From NCBI GenBank assembly GCA_964519895.1, contig CAZFLE010000021.1, positions 15,004 to 79,003 on the forward strand: 64,000 nucleotides of DNA. The letters run 5' to 3'. Under the pieces are notes generated by a model. The model had not been told where the DNA came from. It was given only the letters and a program-made list of their open reading frames with translations, and searched no databases. The DNA is from CAYFPX01 sp964519895. Lineage in GTDB: Bacteria; Myxococcota_A; UBA796; CAJQPC01. Of this stretch, positions 57,197 through 64,000 are shown in pieces (positions within the stretch are counted from its first letter, which is position 1; each line of letters opens with the position of its first letter). Position numbers and translations under genes: made by a program.

Positions 57197-57261
57197 GCCC
57201 GCAAGGGTAGTCGAGCGGATCGGGCAAGGCCAACCGTCGGCGCAGCGTCAGCCCCGGACGA

Positions 57262-58611
57262 CTACCTCAGCCCGTACTCCTTCATCTTGGTTTGCAGGCT
57301 CTTGCGGCTGATGCCCAGGCGCTTGGCAGCCCGTGTGACGTTGTTGTCCTCGGCCTCGAGCACCTTGAGGATCCGGTCCCGCTCCAGCTTGGCCGTGTGC
57401 ACGCGCACGTACTCCTTGAGACCCATGCCATCCAGGTCATCGGCGTCGGGCAGCGCGGCGCCACCCCCCATGCCGGGCAGGTCGTCGACGTCGATCATGT
57501 CGCCGTCTGCCAGGAGCACGGTGCGCTCCATCAGGTTCTCGAGCTCCCGGATGTTGCCGGGCCACTCGTAGCCCTTCAACGCTTCGATGGCGCCCGGCGT
57601 GAGCCCGGTGAAGGTGCGGCCGAGCCGCTCGTTGAAGCGCTCGAGGAAGTGATCGACCAGGAGCGGGATGTCCTGGGCGCGGTCGCGCAGGGGCGGGAGC
57701 GCGACCGGGATGACCGCCAGCCGGTAGTAGAGGTCCTGGCGAAAGGCGCCCCTCTGGACCTCTTCGGCCAGATCCCGGTTCGTGGCGGCCACCAGCCGGA
57801 CGTCCACGGTCATGCTGCGCACCCCGCCGACCCGCTCGAACGAGCGGTCCTGGAGCACCCGCAGGAGCTTGACCTGCATGTCCAGAGGCAGCTCGCCGAC
57901 CTCGTCCAGGAACAGGGTGCCTCCGTCCGCGAGCTCGAAGCGGCCCGGCTTGGAGGCTCCGGCGCCGGTGAAGGCGCCCTTTTCGTAGCCGAAGAGCTCG
58001 CTCTCGAAGAGGTTCTCGGGGATGGCCCCGCAGTTGACCGAGATGAACGCTGCGTCGGCACGGTTCGACTGCTGGTGCAGCGCCCGGGCCACGAGCTCCT
58101 TGCCCGTGCCGGACTCGCCGGTGATCAACACGGTGGTCGGGCTGTCCGCCACGCGCTCGATCAAGCCGTAGACGCGGCCCATGCCTGGGGTGCGGCCGAT
58201 GATGTCAAAGCGTCCGGCCCCCGGGGCCAGGGCCTGGGCCCCGCGTTCCTCGGTCTTGACGGCCTTGTCGATGATGCGGAGCAGGTCGTCGCGGTCGAAG
58301 GGCTTGGTGACGTAGTCGTGGGCCCCGAGCTTGATCGCCTCGACCGCGGTGTCCACCGTCCCGTGCGCGGTGATGATGATCACCGGCAGCCCCGGGTGGT
58401 TGCTGCGGCACCAGTGCAGGACCTCGAGCCCGCCGATGCCGGGCATCTGCAGATCCGTCACCACGGCCTGGAAGGGCTCCCGGTTCAACAAGGAGATGCC
58501 TTCGCCGCCATCCTGGGCGGTGATCACCTCGTAGCCCTCGCGCGTCAGGTGGGCGGCCAGGACCTTTCGGATGCTCGGCTCGTCGTCCACGATCAGCAGG
58601 CGCTTCTTCAC
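57262..58611 (-). CDS. NtrC-family sigma54-dependent response regulator
   Basis: A regulator of about 449 residues. I place the start at GTG 58611 (MKKRLLIVDDEPSIRK); an in-frame GTG at 58629 would add six residues. The receiver has phospho-acceptor Asp53 in VVTDLQMPG and Lys at TKPFD. The AAA+ domain has Walker A GESGTGKE, an intact sigma54-contact loop GAFTGA, Walker B LFLDEVGE and the sensor WPGNIRELENLM. A Fis-type HTH (RAAKRLGISRKSLQTKMKEYG) completes it. No kinase gene is adjacent. Compared with the other regulator in this window it keeps the classical GAFTGA and GESGTGKE sequences. Confidence 0.95.
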   Translation of the reverse strand: MKKRLLIVDDEPSIRKVLAAHLTREGYEVITAQDGGEGISLLNREPFQAVVTDLQMPGIGGLEVLHWCRSNHPGLPVIIITAHGTVDTAVEAIKLGAHDYVTKPFDRDDLLRIIDKAVKTEERGAQALAPGAGRFDIIGRTPGMGRVYGLIERVADSPTTVLITGESGTGKELVARALHQQSNRADAAFISVNCGAIPENLFESELFGYEKGAFTGAGASKPGRFELADGGTLFLDEVGELPLDMQVKLLRVLQDRSFERVGGVRSMTVDVRLVAATNRDLAEEVQRGAFRQDLYYRLAVIPVALPPLRDRAQDIPLLVDHFLERFNERLGRTFTGLTPGAIEALKGYEWPGNIRELENLMERTVLLADGDMIDVDDLPGMGGGAALPDADDLDGMGLKEYVRVHTAKLERDRILKVLEAEDNNVTRAAKRLGISRKSLQTKMKEYGLR

Positions 58612-58726
58612 GGCTGCGGACGATAACACCAGGAATGACTGCGACGTGGACCGTCGTCAAGGCATCGAATACGCCAGCCCGGCGGTCGTCTCTGTGCCCG
58701 CAACCGGTCCGCCCAAGGAGCGTCCT

Positions 58727-59221
58727 GTGAACCTGCGCCCTCTGATGTTGTGTGTCCTCGGCCTGCTGTTGGCCCTTCCCGTGGCCTATGCCGAGACCGC
58801 GCCGGACTTTGCCCTTCGGGACACCGCGAACCAGGAGGTGCGCCTCTCGGAGCTCAAGGGCAAGGTGGTGCTGGTCAACTTCTGGGCCACCTGGTGTGCG
58901 CCCTGCCAGGTCGAGATGCCCCACCTGGAGGCCATGTACAAGAAGTACAAGGACCAGGGCTTCGAGGTCGTGGCCATCAGCACCGACGACGCGCGCACCG
59001 GCAGCAAGGTCAAGCCGATGGTCCGGTCCAAGGGCTACACCTTCACCGTGCTCCTGGACAAGGAGACCGAGGTGGTGACCCAGTACAACCCGGCCAAGAC
59101 CCTGCCCTACACCGTGCTCATCGACCGCAAGGGCAACGTGGTCTACCGACACTCCGGCTACACCGCTGGCGACGAGGTCGAGCTCGAGGCCAAGGTCAAG
59201 GAACTGCTGGGCGCGCAGTAG
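58727..59221 (+). CDS. TlpA/ResA-like thioredoxin-fold protein
   Basis: A 164-residue exported thiol-disulfide protein. GTG at 58727 follows AAGGAG by six bases and starts a signal peptide ending VAYAE. The redox motif is WCAPC (Cys57 and Cys60) in VLVNFWATWCAPCQVEMP, with ISTDDAR and the cis-Pro segment LPYTVLIDRKGNVV, all typical of TlpA/ResA proteins that reduce periplasmic disulfides. It would act on the cysteine-bearing secreted proteins or on the following beta-barrel, whose gene starts 21 bases later. Confidence 0.92.
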   Translation: MNLRPLMLCVLGLLLALPVAYAETAPDFALRDTANQEVRLSELKGKVVLVNFWATWCAPCQVEMPHLEAMYKKYKDQGFEVVAISTDDARTGSKVKPMVRSKGYTFTVLLDKETEVVTQYNPAKTLPYTVLIDRKGNVVYRHSGYTAGDEVELEAKVKELLGAQ

Positions 59222-59242
59222 TCTGCAGCGGCGGGAGAGCCC

Positions 59243-60904
59243 ATGCTGTTGAGCCTGATCGCGGCCGTCGCGGCCGTGCCCCTGGACGGAGAGGGCTACC
59301 TGGGCGGGGCCGACGTGTCCGTGACCGAGGATCTGGAGATCCGCTACTACCAGACCGACGACGTCCTGGAGGGTTTCGAGGAGTACTCTCGGCTGCTGCA
59401 CTACGTCGAAGAGGTCAACCGCCTGAACGTGTTGGTGAGTGGCAGCTCGTACCAGCTGGGCGCCCAGGTCGACCAGGTCCTCCTGCTCTGGAACCGCTAC
59501 TACCTGGACGACGTGCTCGTCTACGAGCGCGAGCTGCTCGGGCCGGGCTTCCATTCGCCCCGGCCGGATCTCTACGCCAACGTGGAGAAGCTCTGGTGGA
59601 CCAACCGCTTCGAGCACGGCACGGTGCAGCTGGGTGACGGCTACACCGCCTTCGGTCGCGGCCTGGCCCTGAACCTGGTCCGCAACACGGACATCGACGT
59701 CGACACGTCGATCCGGGGTGCGCGCTTCACCTGGAAGTCCGGGGACTGGGCCGTCACCGGCGTCAGTGGCCTGACCAATCCCCAACAGGTCCTCCAGGAC
59801 AACCCCAACGTGCGCATCGAACGCGACCGCAGCCACATGGTCACGGGGGTCCGCCTCGACCGCTACGGCTTGGGGCCGGCGAGTCTGGGTGCCCACGTGG
59901 TCGGCTATGCCTTCTCACGGGGCGACGAGACCGGCACGGCCTGGCACCGCTACGAAGACCCCCTCGACGCGGTCGTGGGCGGGGTCACGGCCGAGCTCTT
60001 CGGCGTGCTGGGCGCCGATGTCTTCCTCGAGGCCGACGTGTTCAGCTACCGGGCGCCGGAGTGGATCGCCGAGGGCCAGGACGAGCCCGAGAACGGCCGT
60101 GCGCTCTACGGGTCGGCGGCTTGGTACGTAGGCCCGGCGACGCTGCTGGTCGAGGGCAAGAGCTACCGGAACACCGAGCAGCTCAACACCTTCACCGGCT
60201 CCCAGAACTACGAGATCGTCAGCGGACCGACCCTGGAGTACGAGCGGGTCATCACCGAGGACAGCTCGGCGGCCGTGAACAGCAACGACATCGACGGGCT
60301 GCGCGTGCGGGTCGACCTGTTCCTGCCGGTGCCGGTGGCCCCGCGCTTGGAGCTGGGCGTACACCGGGATCGGGAGCTCGGCGGCCTGCACTTCAACGCC
60401 ACCCCCGAGACCATCGTGCACCCGGTGCTCGGCGCGGACGTGCTGGGCACCAAGATCCAGGCCCTGGTGAACCTGGGGTTCCGCATGGACATCCGCGACG
60501 GGAACCTGGGCGTGGATCGGCTGGCCCATGCGGACCTGACCCTGAAGTTCCCCCTGGGCCCCGTGCACGGCGAGCTGGCGACCGACGTGCAGAGGTTCTG
60601 GTGGGGCGACAACGCCCAGCAACAGGACGACTTCGTCCAGACCGCATCGTCCCTGGGCCTGGGCTGGCAAGACCTGACCCTGGTGGTGTACCAGGACTAC
60701 ACCAACAACCCGCTCATCGACTCGACCGGCAACCTGGCCGAGAACCTGTACGGCGCCTTGGAGCTCCAGTACCACCTGAACTCCGCGACCACGATCAAGG
60801 GCTTCTACGGGGCCTACCGCGCGGGGATCCGCTGCGCCGGGGGCCAGTGTCGCCGGCTGCCGGGCTTCCAGGGCGCGCGGGCGGCCGTGACGACCAGCTT
60901 CTAG
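59243..60904 (+). CDS. Predicted outer-membrane protein (DUF6029-like)
   Basis: A 553-residue exported protein with a short signal (MLLSLIAAVAAVPL) and a beta-strand-rich body. The region GDGYTAFGRGLALNLVRNTDIDVDTSIRGARF resembles the DUF6029 family of outer-membrane proteins, and the C-terminus ends in Phe after the strand AAVTTSF. Two cysteines near the end (RCAGGQCRR) may be substrates of the TlpA-like protein encoded just upstream. The gene ends in an overlap with a convergent aldolase gene in which both stop codons share CTAG (60901-60904). Function is unknown. Confidence 0.7.
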   Translation: MLLSLIAAVAAVPLDGEGYLGGADVSVTEDLEIRYYQTDDVLEGFEEYSRLLHYVEEVNRLNVLVSGSSYQLGAQVDQVLLLWNRYYLDDVLVYERELLGPGFHSPRPDLYANVEKLWWTNRFEHGTVQLGDGYTAFGRGLALNLVRNTDIDVDTSIRGARFTWKSGDWAVTGVSGLTNPQQVLQDNPNVRIERDRSHMVTGVRLDRYGLGPASLGAHVVGYAFSRGDETGTAWHRYEDPLDAVVGGVTAELFGVLGADVFLEADVFSYRAPEWIAEGQDEPENGRALYGSAAWYVGPATLLVEGKSYRNTEQLNTFTGSQNYEIVSGPTLEYERVITEDSSAAVNSNDIDGLRVRVDLFLPVPVAPRLELGVHRDRELGGLHFNATPETIVHPVLGADVLGTKIQALVNLGFRMDIRDGNLGVDRLAHADLTLKFPLGPVHGELATDVQRFWWGDNAQQQDDFVQTASSLGLGWQDLTLVVYQDYTNNPLIDSTGNLAENLYGALELQYHLNSATTIKGFYGAYRAGIRCAGGQCRRLPGFQGARAAVTTSF

Positions 60905-61710
60905 CCGTCTCCACAGGGCGGCAGATCGGCCAGCGGCCCCGGATCGAACCAGTCCAGCGGCGCCCGGTGGCCGAAGCCCAGGTGGTGCTTCATCGCCGGC
61001 AGCCCGCCTGCGTCGCTGAGCAGCCCGATCCGCCGGCGCAGCTCGGCCCGGTCTTGGTCGGTGGGCTGGTCGAGTAGCCGCCGGGCCAGGGTCGGCCACA
61101 GGTTGGCGAAGCGGGAGATGAACCCGGGCATGCTGGCGCCCAGGCTGCCCACCTGGCCCAGGAGCTCGTCGCCGCCCCCCCAGACCTTGCCCGGGAAGGC
61201 CCGGGTCAGGCGGCGCAGGCGGAAGAAGTCGCCCGAGCTGTCCTTCATCCCGGCGATGCCCCCCTCGAGCAGCTGCCCCAGCAGCTCGAGCTGGATGGGG
61301 TTGCTGACCCGCGGGTGGTGGTAGGCCAGCACCGGCAGGTCCGCGGCCTGGCGCACGCCGTCGTACCAGGCCACGATCGCCGCTTCGGGGACCGGGTGGT
61401 AGAGCGGCGGGGGCAGGAAGATGGCCGCCGCACCGGACGCCTGGGCCCTCGCGGCCAGTTCAGCGACCACGCGAACGTCGGGATCCCAGACGCAGGGAAT
61501 CACCTTGGCGGCGCCCGCGACCTCCAACACCGTCCGGTGGATCAGCAGCTTTTCCTTGGGGTTCAGGTACAGGAACTCGCCGCTGGTGCCCGTCGGCGCC
61601 AGCCCGTCCACGCCGTGGGCCAACAGGAAGGCCACGTGATCCCGCAAGGCATCGGTGTCGACCCGGCCTGCGCGGGTGAACGGGGTCAGGGTGGCGACGA
61701 TCAGATCCAC
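60901..61710 (-). CDS. DHDPS/NanA-family class I aldolase
   Basis: A 269-residue TIM-barrel lyase of the dihydrodipicolinate synthase family. The Schiff-base lysine is Lys156 in GMKDSSGD, the family tyrosine is Tyr130 in LAYHHP, and the pyruvate-carboxylate loop is GTSGE at 41-45. The GTTGE and YNVP sequences usual in true DapA are altered, and the protein is about 25 residues short, so it is more likely a related aldolase than the lysine-pathway enzyme. Substrate is unknown. The start is GTG at 61710. No amino-acid pathway genes are nearby. Confidence 0.85.
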   Translation of the reverse strand: MDLIVATLTPFTRAGRVDTDALRDHVAFLLAHGVDGLAPTGTSGEFLYLNPKEKLLIHRTVLEVAGAAKVIPCVWDPDVRVVAELAARAQASGAAAIFLPPPLYHPVPEAAIVAWYDGVRQAADLPVLAYHHPRVSNPIQLELLGQLLEGGIAGMKDSSGDFFRLRRLTRAFPGKVWGGGDELLGQVGSLGASMPGFISRFANLWPTLARRLLDQPTDQDRAELRRRIGLLSDAGGLPAMKHHLGFGHRAPLDWFDPGPLADLPPCGDG

Positions 61711-61878
61711 GGAAGTCCGGGCTGCACAGAGGTGTCGGGGGGCCGTGGCGTGGAAGGTGGCGCATCGACCCCAGGTCGATCATGCACCCCGCGGGAGGCG
61801 CTGCGCAAAAACCACGGGCCCGGAGCGCGTCGTGATAGATCCGCGGTCGGTTGCCATACCAGGACGGAGCGCCTCTCG

Positions 61879-62820
61879 ATGATCACCGCAGTCCTCGCCT
61901 CCCTCGCAGTCTCCGGGCCGGTCCACGCGGCGCCCATCAAGCCGGCCTCGGTCATCGCCAGCAGCACCCTGCCGGGGGAGCCCGGCGTGTCCTACTCGCC
62001 GTCCAACCTCAAGGACCGCAAGCAGTCCACCGTCTGGGTCGAGGGCGACACCGAAGGCAGCGGCCTGGGCACCACGCTGGAGTTCGACCTGGGGGGCACC
62101 TACACGGTGACCGAGCTGCACGTCTGGAACGGCAATTGGTACACCTATGACTTCTGGAACCGGCACAACCGGGTCAAGGAGCTGGTGGTCACGTTCTCCG
62201 ACGGCACCAAGGAGAACCACGTCCTGACCGACGAGATGGTGCGCCAGGTGGTCAAGCTCAAGAAGCCCCACAGCACCACCAGCGTCACCCTGAAGATCAA
62301 CCAGGTCTACCGGGGCACGACGTTCCCCGACACCGTGCTCAGCGAGGTGGTGATCTACGACGATCAGCCGTCGACGGTCGTGCCGGTCAAGGCCTACAAG
62401 GACAGCTCGCACCTCGAAGCCGACGGTGACGGCTCCTACGACCCGGTCAACGTGAGCGACCTGGTCCTGGACTCGATGTGGTGCGAGGGCGCAGAAGGCG
62501 ACGGCGTCGGCGAGTGGATCGAACTGGACTTCGGCAAGCCCCAGAAGATCAGCACCCTGAGCCTGGTCAATGGCAACGCCTACGGCCTGAGCTACTGGAT
62601 GAAGTCCAACCGGGTCACCGCGCTCGAGCTGAGCTTCTCCAACGGCACCTCCCAGACGGTCTCGGCCAAGAACGTCATGCTGCCCCAACTCATCGCGCTG
62701 GAGCCGGTGACCACGAGCTCGGTCCGGATCAAGGTGACAGGGGTGCACCCGGGCAAGGAAGCCGCGGCGGACGAGGCCTACAACTGCGTCTGCCTGAGCG
62801 AGCTCGCCTTCCTGCGCTGA
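61879..62820 (+). CDS. Secreted protein with two NADase-type glycan-binding domains
   Basis: A 313-residue exported protein with signal peptide ending PVHAAP. It has two tandem discoidin-like modules of the type called NADase-type glycan-binding domains. The first spans about residues 35-155 (STVWVEG, TELHVWNGN, NRHNRVKELVVTFSDG, DTVLSEVVIYD) and the second about 165-313 (LDSMWCEGAEGDGVGEWIEL, LVNGNAYGLSYWMKSNRV, YNCVCLSELAFLR). Such modules bind carbohydrate and are usually attached to an enzyme; here the two are alone, so it may be a pure adhesin or capping lectin. Start ATG 61879. It is followed by a VWA lipoprotein on the same strand. Confidence 0.82.
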   Translation: MITAVLASLAVSGPVHAAPIKPASVIASSTLPGEPGVSYSPSNLKDRKQSTVWVEGDTEGSGLGTTLEFDLGGTYTVTELHVWNGNWYTYDFWNRHNRVKELVVTFSDGTKENHVLTDEMVRQVVKLKKPHSTTSVTLKINQVYRGTTFPDTVLSEVVIYDDQPSTVVPVKAYKDSSHLEADGDGSYDPVNVSDLVLDSMWCEGAEGDGVGEWIELDFGKPQKISTLSLVNGNAYGLSYWMKSNRVTALELSFSNGTSQTVSAKNVMLPQLIALEPVTTSSVRIKVTGVHPGKEAAADEAYNCVCLSELAFLR

Positions 62821-62920
62821 CCCGTCTCCCGGGGGTCAAACAGGGGTGAAGATGCGAGCCCCCCTTGCCGATGCATGGGGGTCGGACCTACCGTGTGTCG
62901 GATCCTGGAGGACGGCCCGC

Positions 62921-63952
62921 ATGACGCTCGTGATCGCCACCGTGTTGCTCGGCTGCCAAGAAGGCTGCGTCGAGACGGACACGATCAGCCGGCTCAAGCA
63001 GAACGACGTGTTCGTGCAGGAGCCCTCGGCCGAGGTCGACATCCTGTGGGTCGTCGACAACTCGCCGTCGATGGCCGAGGAGCAGCAGCGGGTCGCCGAC
63101 GGCTTCTCGGACTTCATCAGCGGCATCTCCGACACACAGATCGACTTCCACATCGGCGTCGTGACGACCGACATGGACATGGGCAACCCGGATCGGGGCG
63201 TGCTCATCGGCAGCACCCCCTACCTGACCCCGGAAGACGACTACGTCGCGGAGTTCCAGGAGCGGGTCAAGGTCGGCGTCGACGGCTCGGACAAGGAGAA
63301 GGGCCTGGCGGCAGCGCTCTACTCCCTCACCGAGCCGATCATCTCGGGCCCGAACTACGGGTTCATGCGGGACGAGGCGGTCACCTCGATCATCTTCGTG
63401 AGCGACGAGGACGACTGCTCCGACGGCGAGGCCCTGGCCCAGGAAGCCGGCAGCGCCTGCTACGACAAGGCCGACCAGCTCATCGCGGTCAAGGACTACG
63501 TCCAGAGCTTCCGATCGCTCAAGCCGCCCGGCGTGCGTCTGGTGACGTCGGCGATCGTCGGCCCCGAGGCCAGCGTGGGCTGCACGGAGAGCTGGCCGGG
63601 CAAGCGGTACATGACCGTGGCCGAAGCCACCGGTGGCGTGAGCGGCAACATCTGCGACGCGCTCTACAGCGAGATCATGTACGACCTGGGGCTCGCCGTC
63701 ACCGGCGTTCAGACCCTGTTCCAGCTGACCTACAGCGCGGTCGAAGACACGATCGAGGTCTGGGTGGGCGACGCCAGCGGCAACGGTGAGCTGATCCCCC
63801 AGGACGCTGTCACCGGCTGGACCTACGACCCCACCTACTGGACCATCCGCTTCGACGGGGACTACTACCCGCCGCGAGGGACCACCATCTCGGTCGAGTA
63901 CGACATCGGCAGCCCGACCGAGCGCGACGACGACACGACCGCGACGGACTAG
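62921..63952 (+). CDS. Lipoprotein with von Willebrand factor A domain
   Basis: A 343-residue lipoprotein beginning at the ATG at 62921 (lipobox VLLGC, Cys12) with GGAGG upstream. The VWA domain starts VDILWVVDNSPSM with the MIDAS motif DxSxS at Asp46, Ser48 and Ser50, continues IDFHIGVVTTDMDMG and the strand VTSIIFVSDEDDCSDG with the metal-site Asp, and ends in a beta domain (about 255-335: FQLTYSAVEDTIEVWVG, TIRFDGDYYPPRGTTISVEY). Metal-dependent adhesion to another surface protein or glycan is a reasonable inference. The end is Asp/Thr-rich. The next 48 bases to the window edge show no start. Confidence 0.85.
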   Translation: MTLVIATVLLGCQEGCVETDTISRLKQNDVFVQEPSAEVDILWVVDNSPSMAEEQQRVADGFSDFISGISDTQIDFHIGVVTTDMDMGNPDRGVLIGSTPYLTPEDDYVAEFQERVKVGVDGSDKEKGLAAALYSLTEPIISGPNYGFMRDEAVTSIIFVSDEDDCSDGEALAQEAGSACYDKADQLIAVKDYVQSFRSLKPPGVRLVTSAIVGPEASVGCTESWPGKRYMTVAEATGGVSGNICDALYSEIMYDLGLAVTGVQTLFQLTYSAVEDTIEVWVGDASGNGELIPQDAVTGWTYDPTYWTIRFDGDYYPPRGTTISVEYDIGSPTERDDDTTATD

Positions 63953-64000
63953 TCTCCCGGATCACGACTCGTCTGCGGAAGTAGCTGGTCCGATGTCGCG

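Overview
The window reads as the chromosome of a high-GC Myxococcota (former deltaproteobacterial) lineage, probably not a close relative of Myxococcus itself. The evidence is a family matching TIGR04552, MYXO-CTERM-like tails (Cys, membrane helix, Arg cluster), a TPR/ExbB/ExbD/FHA-TonB locus of the Agl-Glt kind, two NtrC-type sigma54 regulators, and many secreted lipoproteins with Asp/Thr/Gly/Ser-rich tails. Starts are often GTG or TTG, and stop/start overlaps of the GTGA, TTGA, ATGA and TGATG types are common. There is no phage, IS transposase, CRISPR array or rRNA; the only RNA gene seen is a tRNA-Phe(GAA).

Layout. 1-4.5 kb: an amino-acid permease fragment, a secreted matrixin-type protease with a short secreted partner, a convergent intergenic region with an inverted-repeat element, a TIGR04552-like protein with a hidden RelA/SpoT-like signature, and a membrane protein. 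4.5-10.5 kb: mfd, a MYXO-CTERM-like protein, glpK, a Cys-rich lipoprotein-like ORF abutting tRNA-Phe. 10.5-16.2 kb: an NtrC-like regulator coupled to an SppA fused to a beta-rich domain, then dacB. 16.3-28.2 kb: the most striking block, nine genes for a probable trans-envelope machine (periplasmic protein, three large TPR proteins, a 79-aa secreted protein, an ExbB/TolQ-like protein, two ExbD/TolR-like proteins, one with its proton-channel Asp replaced by Asn, and an FHA-TM-TonB-like protein), with two recognisable promoters and stable intercistronic hairpins. 28.2-32.5 kb: a perfect 23-bp terminal-inverted-repeat element, then a secreted coiled-coil protein, an outer-membrane beta-barrel and a short Wza-like protein (a Wzp-Wza type polysaccharide exporter), then galE.

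32.6-37.6 kb: ftsK, lolA, rimO. 37.6-43.5 kb (minus strand): a translationally coupled murI-ftsE-ftsX-envC-ctpA-yibQ operon joining peptidoglycan precursor supply to division-site amidase activation. 43.5-51 kb: nadD, a HAD phosphatase, a Kelch-like lipoprotein, pgeF, a TPR lipoprotein and a giant parallel-beta-helix lipoprotein. 51-56.2 kb: an acyl-CoA carboxylase beta subunit and the housekeeping cluster rpsP-khpA-rimM-trmD-rplS-yraN-rsmI, in which KhpA carries an atypical GDDG loop. 56.2-64 kb: beta-barrel proteins, a second NtrC-type regulator, a TlpA-like thioredoxin, a DHDPS-family aldolase, a tandem glycan-binding-domain protein and a VWA lipoprotein.

Most of the window serves the cell envelope: murein synthesis and division, lipoprotein transport (LolA), polysaccharide export, a proton-driven envelope motor, and surface lipoproteins. 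All functional calls come from motif recognition by eye; no database search was run.
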